DNA of 60,000 bases from Owenia fusiformis (Eukaryota; Annelida; Polychaeta; Sabellida; Oweniidae), in NCBI GenBank assembly GCA_903813345.2, contig CAIIXF020000003.1, forward strand, positions 11,548,931 to 11,608,930. Reading direction: 5' to 3'. The translations under genes were made by a program, and so were the position numbers. The notes under the pieces are model-generated. The model had not been told where the DNA came from. It was given only the letters and a program-made list of their open reading frames with translations, and did no database searches. Positions 24,387 to 39,300 of this stretch are shown here, piece by piece (position 1 is the first letter of the stretch; the number at the start of each line of letters is the position of its first letter).

Positions 24387-27300
24387 CTACATGGAAGAAA
24401 GAATGAATATGATAAAACAACATACAATTTGAAATATACATGCAAATAGCATGTTTTAAAATACGAAATATGCACACTTTAACACATAAAGTATTTTTTG
24501 ACTACAGTATTAAATAATGAGAAAGGGCAAAAGATAAAAGCCCAGGTTTGAAGTAATCTTTCATCTTTTAGAGAAATTAGAGAAATTTAATTAGAGAAAA
24601 TAGAATACAATGCCTATTATGATATACAATGGCATTGATGACAAATGTCCAGAATAGACATCACACTCAATGGCAGTTTTATTAACTCTTCTTATTACAT
24701 ATTAAGCTCATCTCAAAGAATATGTCCGATTATATCTGAGCATGTCTCTGGTGAAATGATATTTTACACTTTTTATATCATGGAACAAAAGTCAAGAATC
24801 ACAACAATATGGAATTAATTCTGATCCAGCAGAAGTATAACTTTACAAATTCTTTGATAACAATATAATAACTATGTAATAGTAGGATAGATAACAATGG
24901 AATGTCAAAACTAATATGTACAAGTAGTGATCCTACTAAGCATATAAGGCGTATAAAGCAGATGGATTAAAACGCCTTAGCATATGACACTAATAGAAGG
25001 CACTCGAATGACCAGAGGTACTCAAATTGTCATCAATGGTTTCATTTTCAAGGTATTCAATTTGAAAGCGGTGGTACTAACAATGATATTAGTGGTACTA
25101 ACTCAAAGTTGGTGGTACTAACAATGAGATTGGTGGTAATCGAGTCAATATGGTGGTTCTCAACTTTTTATTAGCCATACACACCATTCAGTGGGTGACA
25201 TTAGCAATAATACAAGTCATACTTGGTACTTACATAGCAACATTAGAAAGCAGACTAGCATTGCCACCCATGCACCTGTACTAAGTGACGCACCAACCGC
25301 AGCTATTGCTATTATATCACAATTCTTGCCTCTCCAACCTGATGTACACTCACAGCTAAATAAAGCAAATAAGCAATGAGGCTATAGCAAACATAAACTT
25401 ATATATAAGGCTTCATTATGACAACTGAGCACAAAGCATTCCTTATAAAGCGCTGTTTCATAAATATAAATGTTTCAAGCATATTATCTACACATTTTCC
25501 AATTGGGTAGAAGAAAAATTCTACAGCATAAAGTACACTTTTTGTTAGTTATAGGGTACAGTTATATAGTACAATGTACATGTACAGTATGTGGAGACTT
25601 TTGTGAAACATTTCTGTAACACCCCCCGAAATATTGTATGTGTGATTATTATGGTTTATACCATTTATATTCAAAGAATAATGGAAATGTACACTGCCTC
25701 CAAAAGTTTTGGCAATTTGAAGTACAATTTTTAACACTATCCAATGGAGACTTCAAATTTCTAAACTTATTTGAGAGGTTGTATCCTCAGCATGTTATAG
25801 TGGAAAGTGCCCTGAAGTGGAGATTATCAGTTGCAGCAAAATGAGGGACAGCATATAAGAACAGCAAGTAGAAGAGTTTCAGTCAAGCTATTATCAAGAA
25901 AATGTTAAATCATAATTAATGTACAGTAGAACCCGCTAAGTGGAACACTTCTGGAAGTGGAACACCTCACAAGTGGAACAATGTTAAAAGTCCCATGATC
26001 TATCTACTCCATATTAATGAACCTCTGTAAGTGGAACACCTCCCTAGTGGAACAATTTTTGTGGTCCCAATGGTGTTCCACTTATACAGGTTCTACTGTG
26101 CTCATCAGATGGAGAAGTGAACATAATCATACATTAATATAAAGAATGTCATCTACAAAAAAGGCAGCTACTAAAACATGAATATGCAGCATACATTTCA
26201 GTAGCAAATGTACCATCCATGCTTTGACATTTAACAGTACACCTAGAACTAGAAAAAGAGAGAGAATGCAGAAGTGGCAGATGTGCCATGTTAAATAGAC
26301 AGACCAGGCTTTGCAGCTAAAATGCACAGTATAAGATAGAATATTGAAACATTGGCAGAACCTTGTCACAAAGCTGACACCAATTTATTTCAGAGCTTGG
26401 ACAAAAATGGCAGCTAAATGTAAAATTGGCAGTAAGATAAAAATTAGCAGCAGCAACAGTATGGTTTTGAGAAAAATGGCAGCTAAAATGTAAATTCAGC
26501 AATGTGATACAAAATGTGAGCAAGAATGCTGGCTAAACTTACAAATCAATGCTACAAGAGAAACAACAATGGCTATTATAGCCCCTGTTGTTATTCCAAC
26601 AGCTGCTGCAGTTAATGTTTGAGCCCCATTCACGTCACACAATGTTCCAGAGAATCCAGCTGGACAATCACACCTGTAAAATGATAACCCATAGGAATTA
26701 GTAGTCCCCAAAGACTGATCGTTTGTCTGCCAATTTTCAATTCAGAAAACTTGTCAAAATATTCCTGTTTTTCATTAATTTCCTCATTTTCAAGTGGCTG
26801 CGTGGCTTATTTACTTAATGTGACTGGGCCATGGGAGGATCACTGTAAAACATTCACAAACATATAAAATGTATAATTAAGAAGCAGTCTCTGATATGTC
26901 CTTGGAGCATTCTGCATCTCTAAAAAGAGAAATATATACACATGCAACAAATCTATAGTTTCCCTATTCAACCATCTAACTAAACCAAACTACAGATCTT
27001 TGATTCAGCCTTGATATCAAGTTGGTCAAACCTGACTAACATAGAGATTTTTACCTGAGAAGAGGAAGGGACACTATAATAGTTATTGACTGGCTCCTTT
27101 AATGTGGCATCACATTCAACCTTAAACACCTCTCATTTAGAAGGGTTTTAATACTAGTAATAGTGAAAACTTTATGAGTATCATTAATTTAATTACTCCT
27201 GTAAAAAGTAAAGCATTTTAATAACTTAATAATCCTAAATACAAATTGACTACTCTTAAATTTAACTGCAAGGCCTAGGGGTACATGTATGCCAAGCAAG

Positions 27301-30300
27301 GCCTACATTGTTATAACGTACATATAGTTTGTATGTATAAGGCCATAGCAGTATTTCTGACAAGTTGTATGAGGATATCCAACAAGGCAAAGCAAGCCTA
27401 CTGTATGGGGATCTGACAAGGCCTATGGGAAAATGACAAGGCCATTGTTTCATTGGGACTTACAGAGTAAGAGGAGGAAACAGACCACTATGGAGACTAT
27501 AGCTCCTGCACTCATTGATGCTGTTGCAGCTGCTACTCTGGCAGCTATGCCACAGTTTGGACCAGAGTAGCCTGGCCTACAGTCACATCTAAATCACCAA
27601 GGAAATAATTGTATTATACAGTAAAATGCAGCAGGGCCAAGGTATATGCAAGTATGTAGGTCCTTTGTATGGCCCTAATAATTGTTTAAACTAAATTGTT
27701 TGTTTCCTTGAAATTGCTGTGAGCCTTTTAGCATTTCTGTTGCTCTAAAGATGCCTAAAGGCATGTGTTAAACCTCATCATAATTACTAATTAGCCTCTA
27801 TATCATAATTGTTGGAATATCGCAATACAGCATTCTGCATTTGAGTAACAATTTTTTCAACTCTATTCATCCAATATACACATTCTAGAATGACTTGTAC
27901 AGCACAAAATTCTATAAAAGTTATAAGAAACTGAATGGCATACCTATAGCCGCTGCCAACTGGAACACACACCCCACCATTGAGGCAAGGGTTGGCAAGA
28001 CAAGAGACTGGAATACATGTTGGTGTACCACCCTCATCCACTCTTTGGTAGCCTTCCTGGCATCTGAAACCATGAGAATTGCACAAATCAAAGTACAATG
28101 ATACATTTATAACTAGATAATGGCAACTCCGCGGAGTAGCAAATCCCAACGAACAAAATATCAATTACCGAATTCCAATCAATTATACTCATTACTTTGG
28201 TTAAAATTGAAAAATTTAGATTTTAGAATTGCGAATTCCTGCAAAGCGGCCATTTTGAATTTTCTGAGGTACAAATCTGAAGAATAATACCATAATTGTG
28301 ATCTACTCCAAAATTCCTTCAATTTGAGTATAATATAGCCATACTTTGAAGGAATCGAAAAATTATTGCGAAATCGTACATTAGACGGCCATTTTGAATT
28401 TTACGAGGCTCGAATCAGAAAAAAGATACAATATTTGCAATCTACTGTTAATTGCCTTTCATTTGAGTATAATAAAGCTATACGTCAGAAAGATCTAAAA
28501 ATTAGCGAAAATTACTGTTTTCCTGACCCCCCATACACGGCCCCTGGGGGTCAGGATGAAAAACACAGAATATATGTGAAATAGATAGATGTTGCAAATA
28601 TACTTCCAAAATTTCAAACAATAATATTAATTACTTTGGTTTAGAATGAAAAATTTATGATTTTTGCGAAAAAGTCCCGTCATTTTTAAAGCGGCGGCCA
28701 TCTTGAAAATTTTTTTTTGCGTACAACTATTCACCAATATACATCTTTCCACTAAATATGAAGAAAATCCATCAACTCGTATTTGAGTTATCTTCCGGAC
28801 GGACGGACGGAGGGCTTCACTATATCCCTACCGAACTTCGTTCGTTGGGATAATAATCATAATGCAAGTGGGATCAGTCAAAAGTGGGAGGAATTAATTG
28901 CCAGGTATTCTCATTTCCAGTTTCTTTTGTGTCCAGATGCACAGACATTCTTTCCACATGAAACATTCTACACAGTACATGTAGAGTCAAGATAAGGTAA
29001 GAGAGGAAACTGGCAAATGCATATATTTTAGTAAGTCCACTAGTCCTCACTGAATAAATATTACTGCCACATTCTACGGTTTATATTTACAGCCTAGCTT
29101 ATTTTTTCTAAAAGTGTTGATTATTGGATTTTTCCATTTATGATAAAATATTTACCCGCATTCATAATCGCGCCATCTATTGAGACATATGAGGCCATTG
29201 GGGCAAGTTATTCCGGTACAGGGTGTCCCAGCATTGCAGGTGCTCCCCACATTGCTACTGAGGTATTGCACTTCTGCCGCATTGCTGATAGAGTTCTGCC
29301 CAGAGTCCATTGGAAACCATCCTTTGTTATAGCGCACGTCATTAAGACAACCTGGAATGAATTTTGTGACTATTATAAATCATAGTGCATGATGGGAAGG
29401 GATTTTAATCATTGACTAAGTCTAAAGTAAGAGGGGTAGAGGTTCATCTTTACCTGAAGACTCTTTGAACTACAGGTTATTTCCTCCTGTTCAATCAATG
29501 TTTTTTTTACTAGGAATATGTATGACATCAATGTCTTCTGTAGAAAGAATTCAACAGCACTCAATATAAATGTAGTAACACAGTAATGATCATTAATTGG
29601 TTTTCTTGGTAAAATAATACTTCTTTGATTTATCGTCATTACACGCATATTTTATTGCCTCATGCTCATATTATTACTTTTATGTGTACATGTATGTCAT
29701 ACGTAAATGATCATCATAACTGGTTGTACCAAACTTGGGTAAGGTACACTCACTGGACATTTTAAGTAATTATTCTGAATATACCAATAAGGTTTATTTT
29801 CAATTGTATTCTTGTACAACTGCTATACTCGGATATACTTTAATTTGTACAAACGGCAATGCAGTAGCCTGTCGTTGGTAAATTAATATGGATTTGAATT
29901 TGCTTTGTGCTTGTTTGTTTGAATGTTTGTACAATAATTGATCTTTTAAAATTGCATGAATGTATCTCCTATTTATAAAGGGCAATAAATATATACATAC
30001 ATACATACATGACAGAAAATAAGTTAAATAAGTTCATTAAATTATAGCATTAGAAAAATGTAAGTCATCTGTTTGTACTAGCTTGTACAAATTGCAAATC
30101 AATAAATACATACGCAATTGTAAATAATTGTAATTTTCACTTCATGAAGTCATCATCTCACAAGTGATACCATAATATTTTCAAGGAAATCTCAATTTGC
30201 AGCTAATGACGATTTATGTCAGATTACAAATAGGCACATACAAGAAACCAATAGAACTTGCCAGGATATAACCTTATTTCATTAAATGAAAGATTGTGTA

Positions 30301-33300
30301 TCATTTAATTTGTGACATCGTAGGAGATGAAATACTATTCCTATTGCATTGTACTTAACAAGCTTAGAGATTTGCTTATTTCCTAATTCTCCAAGATATA
30401 TCCACAAATAGACTATATCATGAAAACTGTATTTATTTTCTAATGACTAATATTTGACGCTACATGTATATAGTAATCATAGTTCCTGTAAGTGAAATTA
30501 GATATAGATGTAACATGATATAACCATTATTTCTGTAGCTTGCAGAAGAACCATCTAACGTAACAGTTAGAAGCTCTGACTTTTTTGTCAGTTAGTTAGT
30601 AGCTAAAAATAATGCTTTGTATATTCACATCTATTAAATGTAAAGAACATAGAATAATAAGCTTTTAAATCTGAATCTGTCTCACAAAAATATTACAAAA
30701 AAATATTTGAACTTAAATTTTAAAACTGCAAATTATATTCCATTATTGCCACTTTGTCGGGCCAGTTCTAGGGGTTTTTGTGCTAGTTTAGAAGGCATTA
30801 ATTTTACTGTATCGACCTTGAGCAATATGTGACGTCATAGTGGCGGTCAATATAGCCGGTCAAGAATGCATTTAAAGACCGGCAATTTTCCCTGGGAAAT
30901 TAGATATCGTTCAGTGCATAAGATTTTCTTGCTGTTTCAGTCCTGGTCATTAACGGTGGTAATAATACTAATAACGTCATTTTGAAGGGCAATATAGTGA
31001 ATTATAACATACCTATGATGATGTATAGTGCAAAGTGTACACAAGACAGCGGGCCAATATAAGTTTTGAAAAGCCCGCGCCCGCTTACTTTCTGATTGGT
31101 CAAGGCGCTGACGTCATAACCAATCAATCGAAGATAAAACTGCGCGAGCAATTTTTCTAAACTCATTTCAATCATTTTCAAACCATTTGTTTGTCAATTT
31201 TATAAGAAAACGGTACTCAGCTGACCAGTCTACATCATCATAGGTATGTTATAAATCGTTTATGTCACTATCGTGGCACATATGCCCTCGGTTCTCAGAG
31301 ATCAATGTCCCTCCCAAGGTCGGGCCATATATCACTGAGACCTCGGGCATATATGCCACGATAGTGACATAACCTCTAAATATTGGACTGAGGGCCTATC
31401 ATATTTTGCTTCAGTTTTGCCTCACCTATTCAAAGCCTCACCCATTTATGGATTCCAGCTTCCCTCGCTAAAAGAGGACAATGTGTCTACATATAAAAAA
31501 TTAGTACTGTGGGTACTGGGCTCACATGGAAGTGAAAAAAAAAATAAAATGGATATAATTTTTTGCAGATTTTTTATGACAAAATTATTTCATACAACTA
31601 CTCTTTACAAAGACATTACTTATTTGTAAAACTAGGAAATGGGCCAAAAGTGAATTTCCCGAGACAAAAATGGTGGCCATTTTGAAAATAGGCGAGATTT
31701 TGAAGCAGGAGTCACAGGTTTTTTTCTTTATTGATGTTGAACAAAAATATTTTAAATCGGGAATCCTATTTACAGAGGATTTAAAAAGTGTTGACAGACA
31801 GGGGTTTCAAAACTTGCCACTATTTTGGACTGACTGAGAGACAGATGGACAAATCAATGTTAACTAAAATGGCTGAAAATAAAAAAACGGATATAATATT
31901 TTGCCAATTTTTTGTAACAAAATTATTTCATACAACTACTCTTTACAGTGACATGGTTTTTTACAATGCAGGACAGCTGAAATTATTTGTAAAGCTAGGA
32001 AATTGGCCAAAAGTGAATTTCGCAAGACAAGAATGGCCACCATTTTGAAAATAGGCGAGCTTTTGAACCAAGAGTCATAGGAGATTTTTTTGTATTGATG
32101 TTGAACAAAATTAACTTAAAACAGGAATCCTATCGACAGAGGGTTTAAGGCAAATGGTCCAAAAGTGGATTTTGCGAGACAGATGGACAAATCAATGGCT
32201 GAAAATAAAAAATGGATATAATTTTTTGCTGATTTTTCGTAACAAAATTATTTCATACATCTACTCTTTACATTGACATGGATTTTTACAATGTAGGGCA
32301 CTTGAAATTATTTGTAAAGCTAGGAAATAGGTCAAAAGTGAATTTCGCGAGACAAAAATGGCGGCCATTTTGAAAATAGGCAAGCTTTTGAACCAGGAGT
32401 CATAGGGGAATTTTCTGTATTGTTGTTGAACAGAAGTAACTTAAAACAGGAATCCTATCGACAGAGGTTTTAAAACATGCCACTGTTGTTGACGGAAAAG
32501 TGGATTTCGCGAGTCAGACGGACAAATCAATGTTAACTAAAACGGCTGAAAATAAAAAAAATGAATATAATTTTTCGCTGATTTTTTGTAACAAAATTAT
32601 TTCATATATCTACCCTTTACATTGACATGGATTTTTACAATGTAGGACACCTGAAATTATTTGTAAAGCTAGGAAATGGGCCAAAAGTGAATTTCGCAAG
32701 ACAAAAATGGCAGCCATTTTGAAAATAGGCGAGCTTTTGAACCAGGAGTCATGGGGGAGTTTTCTGTATTGATGTTGAACAGAAATAACTTAAAACAGGA
32801 ATCCTATCGACAGAGGTTTTAAAACGTGCCACTATTAGTGACGTACAGACAGACAGACAGACGGACGGACGGATGGACAGACAGACAGATGAACAAGTGA
32901 GCGATTGCAAAAGCTCACCATGTGAGCTAAAAAGAACAAATTAAAAAATGATGCTACACTACCTTCTATTCCTGTTTGTGCAGCACCATTTAGTCGAACA
33001 GCACCACCATATAGTCCCTTTAGCTTAATTTCAAATGTCCTTGTGTCATTCTCCATACCAAGGGTCTCATTGTAATATGGCCCATCTCCTCCATCCATCT
33101 GCAGGGAGAGAATCTTCCCTGCCCGATTGACACTCACTGAGTGCCATGCCCCATCAGATGCATCTACATCTTTCAGCCAAAGTTCACGATTTTCTGGACC
33201 CAAGCGATGAGTAAATCGTAACTTTTTGTCAACAATCTGTCAAGGATATAACATGACTGGTGTTACAATAATGTCAACACTTCTTGGTGGTGACAACAAT

Positions 33301-36300
33301 CAGTGCAACACATGTAAAATCTATAAATATAGACTTTAAGGACACCCTGTATTTCATAGAAATATTGGTCACTACAGTGTACAATAATATACAAAACTAA
33401 ACTAAAAATAGATCAAACTTAACTACAAAATATAAAAGTACAAGACTTAGTATATTCTAAAATACAGTAAGAATATACCATCAAGACAGGTGCCTATTAT
33501 TTAAAAAAATTCATTTAAAGGTTAGTTTCAGTAGTTCAGCAGATCAATGATAAAATAATATTGAACTAATACTAACATCAAGGAGGAAATCACGTTTATA
33601 AGCAGGCTCAGTTTCCTCATTACTTGCTACAAAGAGGGCGCCACTATTGACACGGGTGCGGAACATCAGCTGTATGCCAGTGTTTCTGGGAACGTTTTGT
33701 ATGTTATCTCTGTAAAATGGCTCTTTGAAATCCCACTGTATGTAGCTGTCTGGCTTGTAATCCCTGGGCTGTGTCTCTGTGTAAATATAGGAGATAATAC
33801 ACTTTTTAATCATTACACATGTATACCTTCTGTTAAAGTACACAAAGGAAAATAATCATTTAAAATCAACTATTTAGCATATTTGCATATTTATTAATGG
33901 TTATTTAAGTTAGATATTAGAATAATTTGCGATTTCTCATTCTACTATATTTTCTAAATGTATTAATAAATCATGGTAGAATATATTAAAAAAACATCAA
34001 AAACGTTCCTATAATACATCAACAATATACATACCAATGTTACATCCTGGTCCTCTGAATCCTGGTCGACAGTCACAAACATAGCCGCCTCCTATCTCCC
34101 CGATACATGTGCCATTGCCCCCACATCTTGGCCCACTGGGCAAATTCACCCCACAGGCTGAGTCCTCCGCTGGGCATCTGTCTGCTGTATTACTATGTTG
34201 ACCAACATTGCCGATATGCAAGTCATACAACTGAAATTGAACATTTTTAACTGATAGGAACAACATAAGAGTAAAACCTGTGTATAGGAATACCTCCCAA
34301 TCTGAACACCTCTCAATGTGCACACCTCCCAATCTGAATACATCTTAATGGAATACCTCCCAATCTGAACACCTCTCAATGTGCACACCTCCCAATCTGA
34401 ATACATCTTAATGGAATACCTCCCAATCTGAACACCTCTCAATGTGCACACCTCCCAATCTGAATACATCTTAATGGAATACCTCCCAATCTGAACACCT
34501 CTCAATGTGCACACCTCCCAATCTGAATACATCTTAATGGAATACCTCCCAATCTGAATACCTCTTAATGGAATACCTCCCAATCTGAACACCTCTCAAT
34601 GTGCACACCTCCCAATCTGAATACATCTTAATGGAATACCTCCCAATCTGAACACCTCTCAATGTGCACACCTCCCAATCTGAATACATCTTAATGGAAT
34701 ACCTCCCAATCTGAACACCTCTCAATGTGTACATCTCCCAATCTGAATACCTCTTAATGGAATACCTCCCTATCTGAACACCTCTCAATGTGAACACCTC
34801 CCAATTTGAATACCTCCCAATCTGGACACCTCTCAATGGGTACACTTTTTTCAACTCTGTTTTATTAATCTGCCATAGAATTCCATTCACATTTTGAAAT
34901 GTAGAAATGGTTTTAATTAAGTAAAGACATCTGGGGTATAAAGAAAGATACAAATCTGGTACATGCATCTACATATGCCATCTATTTGCTTCAAAACTTG
35001 TTTAAAAGCACCTTGGTGAGAAGTGTGCAAATTCCGGTAAACTAAACTTCTAATGCAGTTTCAAGTTTCAAAAATACGAAAGAAGCTTTGTATAATCATC
35101 AATTGATTGTGCAACATGTTTTAACAATTTTTTCTTTAATTTTTTCTAAATATATGGAAAGTGCCCTTTTATCGAAGCAATTACTCCTACCTCCCCCATA
35201 ACAAAAATTAGCTTTACTAGAAATAGGCAGTTTGACATGGCCCCTTTTCTTAGTATCATTACCTCTCCATTGTTGTAAACATTCTTTATACATCCATTGA
35301 AACCAGTCGTGGTTAAGCCTTGGGGGTAAGTGACCTGTGGCTTTGACCTGCCCCCTAGCTCCAGGGGTGAGTAAAGGGTGAGGTACATTCCCAGGCCAGT
35401 AAATTCCACCTCTGGGGATTGGCAGGGGGTACGGTCTTCAAGCCAGGGGGCGCTGGAGTTCAATACTGACTGGGCACAACTATCAACTACAAAGTGTACT
35501 TTCTGAAATTACAGTTACAAACGTTATAATATTGCTTCATAAAATGAAGTTCAAATATTATATCATAATACAAAAATTACCCAAATGAAGTTTAAAGTCA
35601 CATAGCCAACCTACAATTAGACTAATCCAGACAACGATACTCTACTTCTGACTTCTATAAAACTCTCAAATTTCTGAGAATCCTTACCATTGTGAGGATT
35701 GCTGAAATTCACTGACTTTTCCATGTATGATCATGGGAATGATTGATATTTGTTTTATTTGTATAAAAGCAAAAGTTTGGACTTTATTTGGCCAAATTGG
35801 GTCTATGCTGATTGTCATTGCAAAATAATTGCATTAAAAAGTCCAAATATGGAGAGTGCCCCAATTTGATATGCTTATCTGAGCAAGAACTTGTAAAATA
35901 TAACATGTCATGATTAAATAAATAAAAATAAATAATAAAAAAAGGCTTATGCTATATACATGTCCTCAGTAAAGTGTTCCATACCTGGCCTATCTTAATG
36001 ATGTCAATCTTGTGCCATTTCCCATCACTCAATTTTGGCATGACATTATTCCCACCAAGGTCACGACCTTGAACCCTCATCTCTCGTGCACCTGTACCAA
36101 GGTCAAGGCGCACTTTGGGGTAACCACCCTCCAGTTCCACTGATATGAAGTCCTGGGGAACTGGGTTATCAAGGGAATCTAGAAAACAAACACAAAGGGT
36201 AATTGTATTTCATACTAATGTTGTCATGGTGATTAAGCAAGTAAATAATAAGTAAATCTAGCAGATTATATACAAAAAACTATATGACTAAGCCATATAT

Positions 36301-39300
36301 TAAAGTTTATGGGAAATTAAGTCTATATATGCTATGGTTTCTCATGTAGTAAATAAAACAAAGTAATATATATGCAAATTCACTTTAACCCTGAACGAGG
36401 CTGATTAATATTTATTTAACATGAAGTGTTGAAGGAAAAAGAATCTCGTACATCACATTTTTATAATAATTCATAATTCAATATTAAAGCCCTGAAATCC
36501 TAGAAAGGTCAAGAAAAGGTTTGACCGGAGATTTGATTTGAGAGGTTATCAAATAATTCAGTGGGCCCCACCCAACATAAATTTGCAGGGCCTTACTTGC
36601 ATTCACATTCTCCCAGGGGCCATTATATAAGAGCAGTCCATTGTCTTGTGATGTCATAAACTCAAGACTCAATGTTGTATCCTGACACTGAGGGGCAAGT
36701 CTTTTATACCAAGCATAACCATTTCCAGTAAAACTATGTCTGGTCTGTTGACAACGGGGTCCATCAAAGTCTGCTAGACATTCACAACTAAAAAGTGAAA
36801 GCAAAACAGCTAGTGAGTTTCCTATATCATTAGTAATAAATATACAGAATTGATGTATCAATAAACATTTACGAATAAATCTCCTTTCTGAAAATACCAT
36901 GGTTTTAAAACATTACAATTCAAGGAGTGAGTACTTCAATTCATAAAATGCAATTTACATTTTGTATACTATCTTATTCTATATTATAAGATACTTCACA
37001 TTAAATACAAAAACATTAATCTTAATTTTTCAAGAATCACAACTTACTAAAAGCCTTGCATTGCTGAATTACCAAGGGTCTCACCACGTGGAATATCATG
37101 ACAAGTCCCATTATTCAAACATGACATTGGCCCACATCCTTGTGTAGGGGACTCAAAATCCCTCGCTTTACAAGAACATGTCGTCTCAAGGAATGCATCA
37201 ACGCCCACAAGGGATGTTGCGTTTGTATTCACCTATGTCCACAAAAAACACTGAATTAAGATACTGAATAGTTAATATTAGTTAATAATATTATTTATAA
37301 ATTGTATTGAACATATAGGGCAGAGCATTTGTACTGAAAGGAGCGTTTTCAGAACAAATATGTACTGAAAAATGTACTAGTTTTGTTTCAGTACAAATTT
37401 AAGTATATTTTTGTACTGAAAAATGCACTGAATTTTTTTCAGTATATTTTTCAGTACATAATATACTGAATTTTAAGTACAAATTTAAGTATAAATATGT
37501 ACTGAAAAATGTACTGAATTTTAAGGACAAATTTAAGTGCAAAAATATACTGAAAAATGCACTGAAAATTTCAGGATAAATTTAAGTACAAATATATACT
37601 AAAAAATGTACTGAAATTTAAGTGCAAAAGTCAGTATAAAAATGTACTGAAAAATATACTGAAATATAAGTATAAATATATGCAATGAGAAATATTTGTG
37701 CCCAATAATGGAAATAAGAGAAAACGTAAATGTAAGGCATACTTTATAGTATTATATTTAGATAATTACATTGTTCTAATAATTACATTGTACATAGACT
37801 GTCATATCATATAACAACAGTGTAGCAATCTTAGCAACTGCTATAAAATGCTACTAATGACCTTTCAAGAGGTAATTGAACTGAATTACCAGTATTAGCA
37901 ATATGTTTTACATTAAGCTCTAGCAATAAAATTTAGCCATATGTTATGCAATTAAATTTAGCAATATGTTGTACAGTGTTGTACAATAAATTTAGCAGTA
38001 TGTTGTACAATAAAAACCAATATGATGGACAATAAATTTAGCAATATGTTGTACAATAAAACTTTCCCAATACAGTATGTTATACAATTAATTTGAGCAA
38101 TATGGCGGCGAATTATACTGGAATAAATGTGAAAAGTGTAAAATAATTCACCGTATGTGCATTTGTGGTTGTTCGAAGTAGACTAGAGCATCCCCCATCA
38201 TGGCAGTCCCAGTCTGATTGGTAGCATTCATCAATGGGAACCATGGCGATTTGAGCACCACCCAAGGCTGTTTGGATCTGGAGTGAGAATCACATCATGA
38301 TAGACTTGAAGCCCAATAGACACGAGTTTATGTATGAATACACGTTTGTACAGCTGTAGCAGCTTTGTTATTATTTTTTATGTCGGTCGTCAATAATTTT
38401 ATAGTATGATCTTTAGGTAACTGGACAACTCGGACCCAGGACAACTCAGACCCTGGACAACTCGGACCCAATACATCTCGGACCCAAGACAACTCTGACT
38501 CAAGACAACTCGGACCACTTTTTGAAATTATTATATATCAGTAGATGGCCTCCATTGCCATATTGACATGAAATGTGAGCCAAAATTTCAGGAATGAATT
38601 TCAGGATTTCAGGTGAACTGTTCCGACATATGACACCAAAGTTCCTTCTAATCCATATGTAAAGATTACCTGCTCTTTGTTATCCAGGACAAGACCATCC
38701 AATCTAGCAGTTCGATACCAAGGGGAGCCATGAGCAGCAAATCTTACATCTGTGTGCGTGTTAGGCTGTCTATCCTTAGCAGTGGTGTTAGTAGCATTGT
38801 CACGCACACTGAATATGTGTACATTTCCAACAGGCACACTAAGCATTGTAGCTATTTGTTCTGCTAGCAAAGTCGATCTAGATTTCCCATAATCCTCCAC
38901 TCCAGTGCCTGTTTTGTTCCGCTCAATAAATTGTTCTTGCGTCATTTCTGAATTTAAAAAAAATTAATCTTAAAATCTTAAACTCTTCAGAAATATGATA
39001 ATGTTGATTTACTACCATCAAGCTTTGATACAATTGAGAGGTGTGAATGGTACTGAAGGATTCCCTACTTAATTCTTCTACTCAATTCCTCTCCTTTATC
39101 CCCTCCTTAACCATGTACTCAATCCCTCCTTAAACAGCGATCCAACTAAATCCCTTTTCTAATTGTTCTCCATTTACCCTTTTCTCACTCAATACCCCTT
39201 TCTTAGTTAACTCCCCCAAGTTACCCCCATCCTACTTACTTGCAAATCTGATGGACCCAGAACTGTACACTGCATCATCATATATTTCTTGCACATTGAC

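Noticed and set aside
34146-34968. Minus-strand frames with repeated [16 protein letters not shown]
   Set aside because: The 21/63-bp intronic minisatellite has a length divisible by three, which keeps frames open. No start context, domain or splice signals fit.
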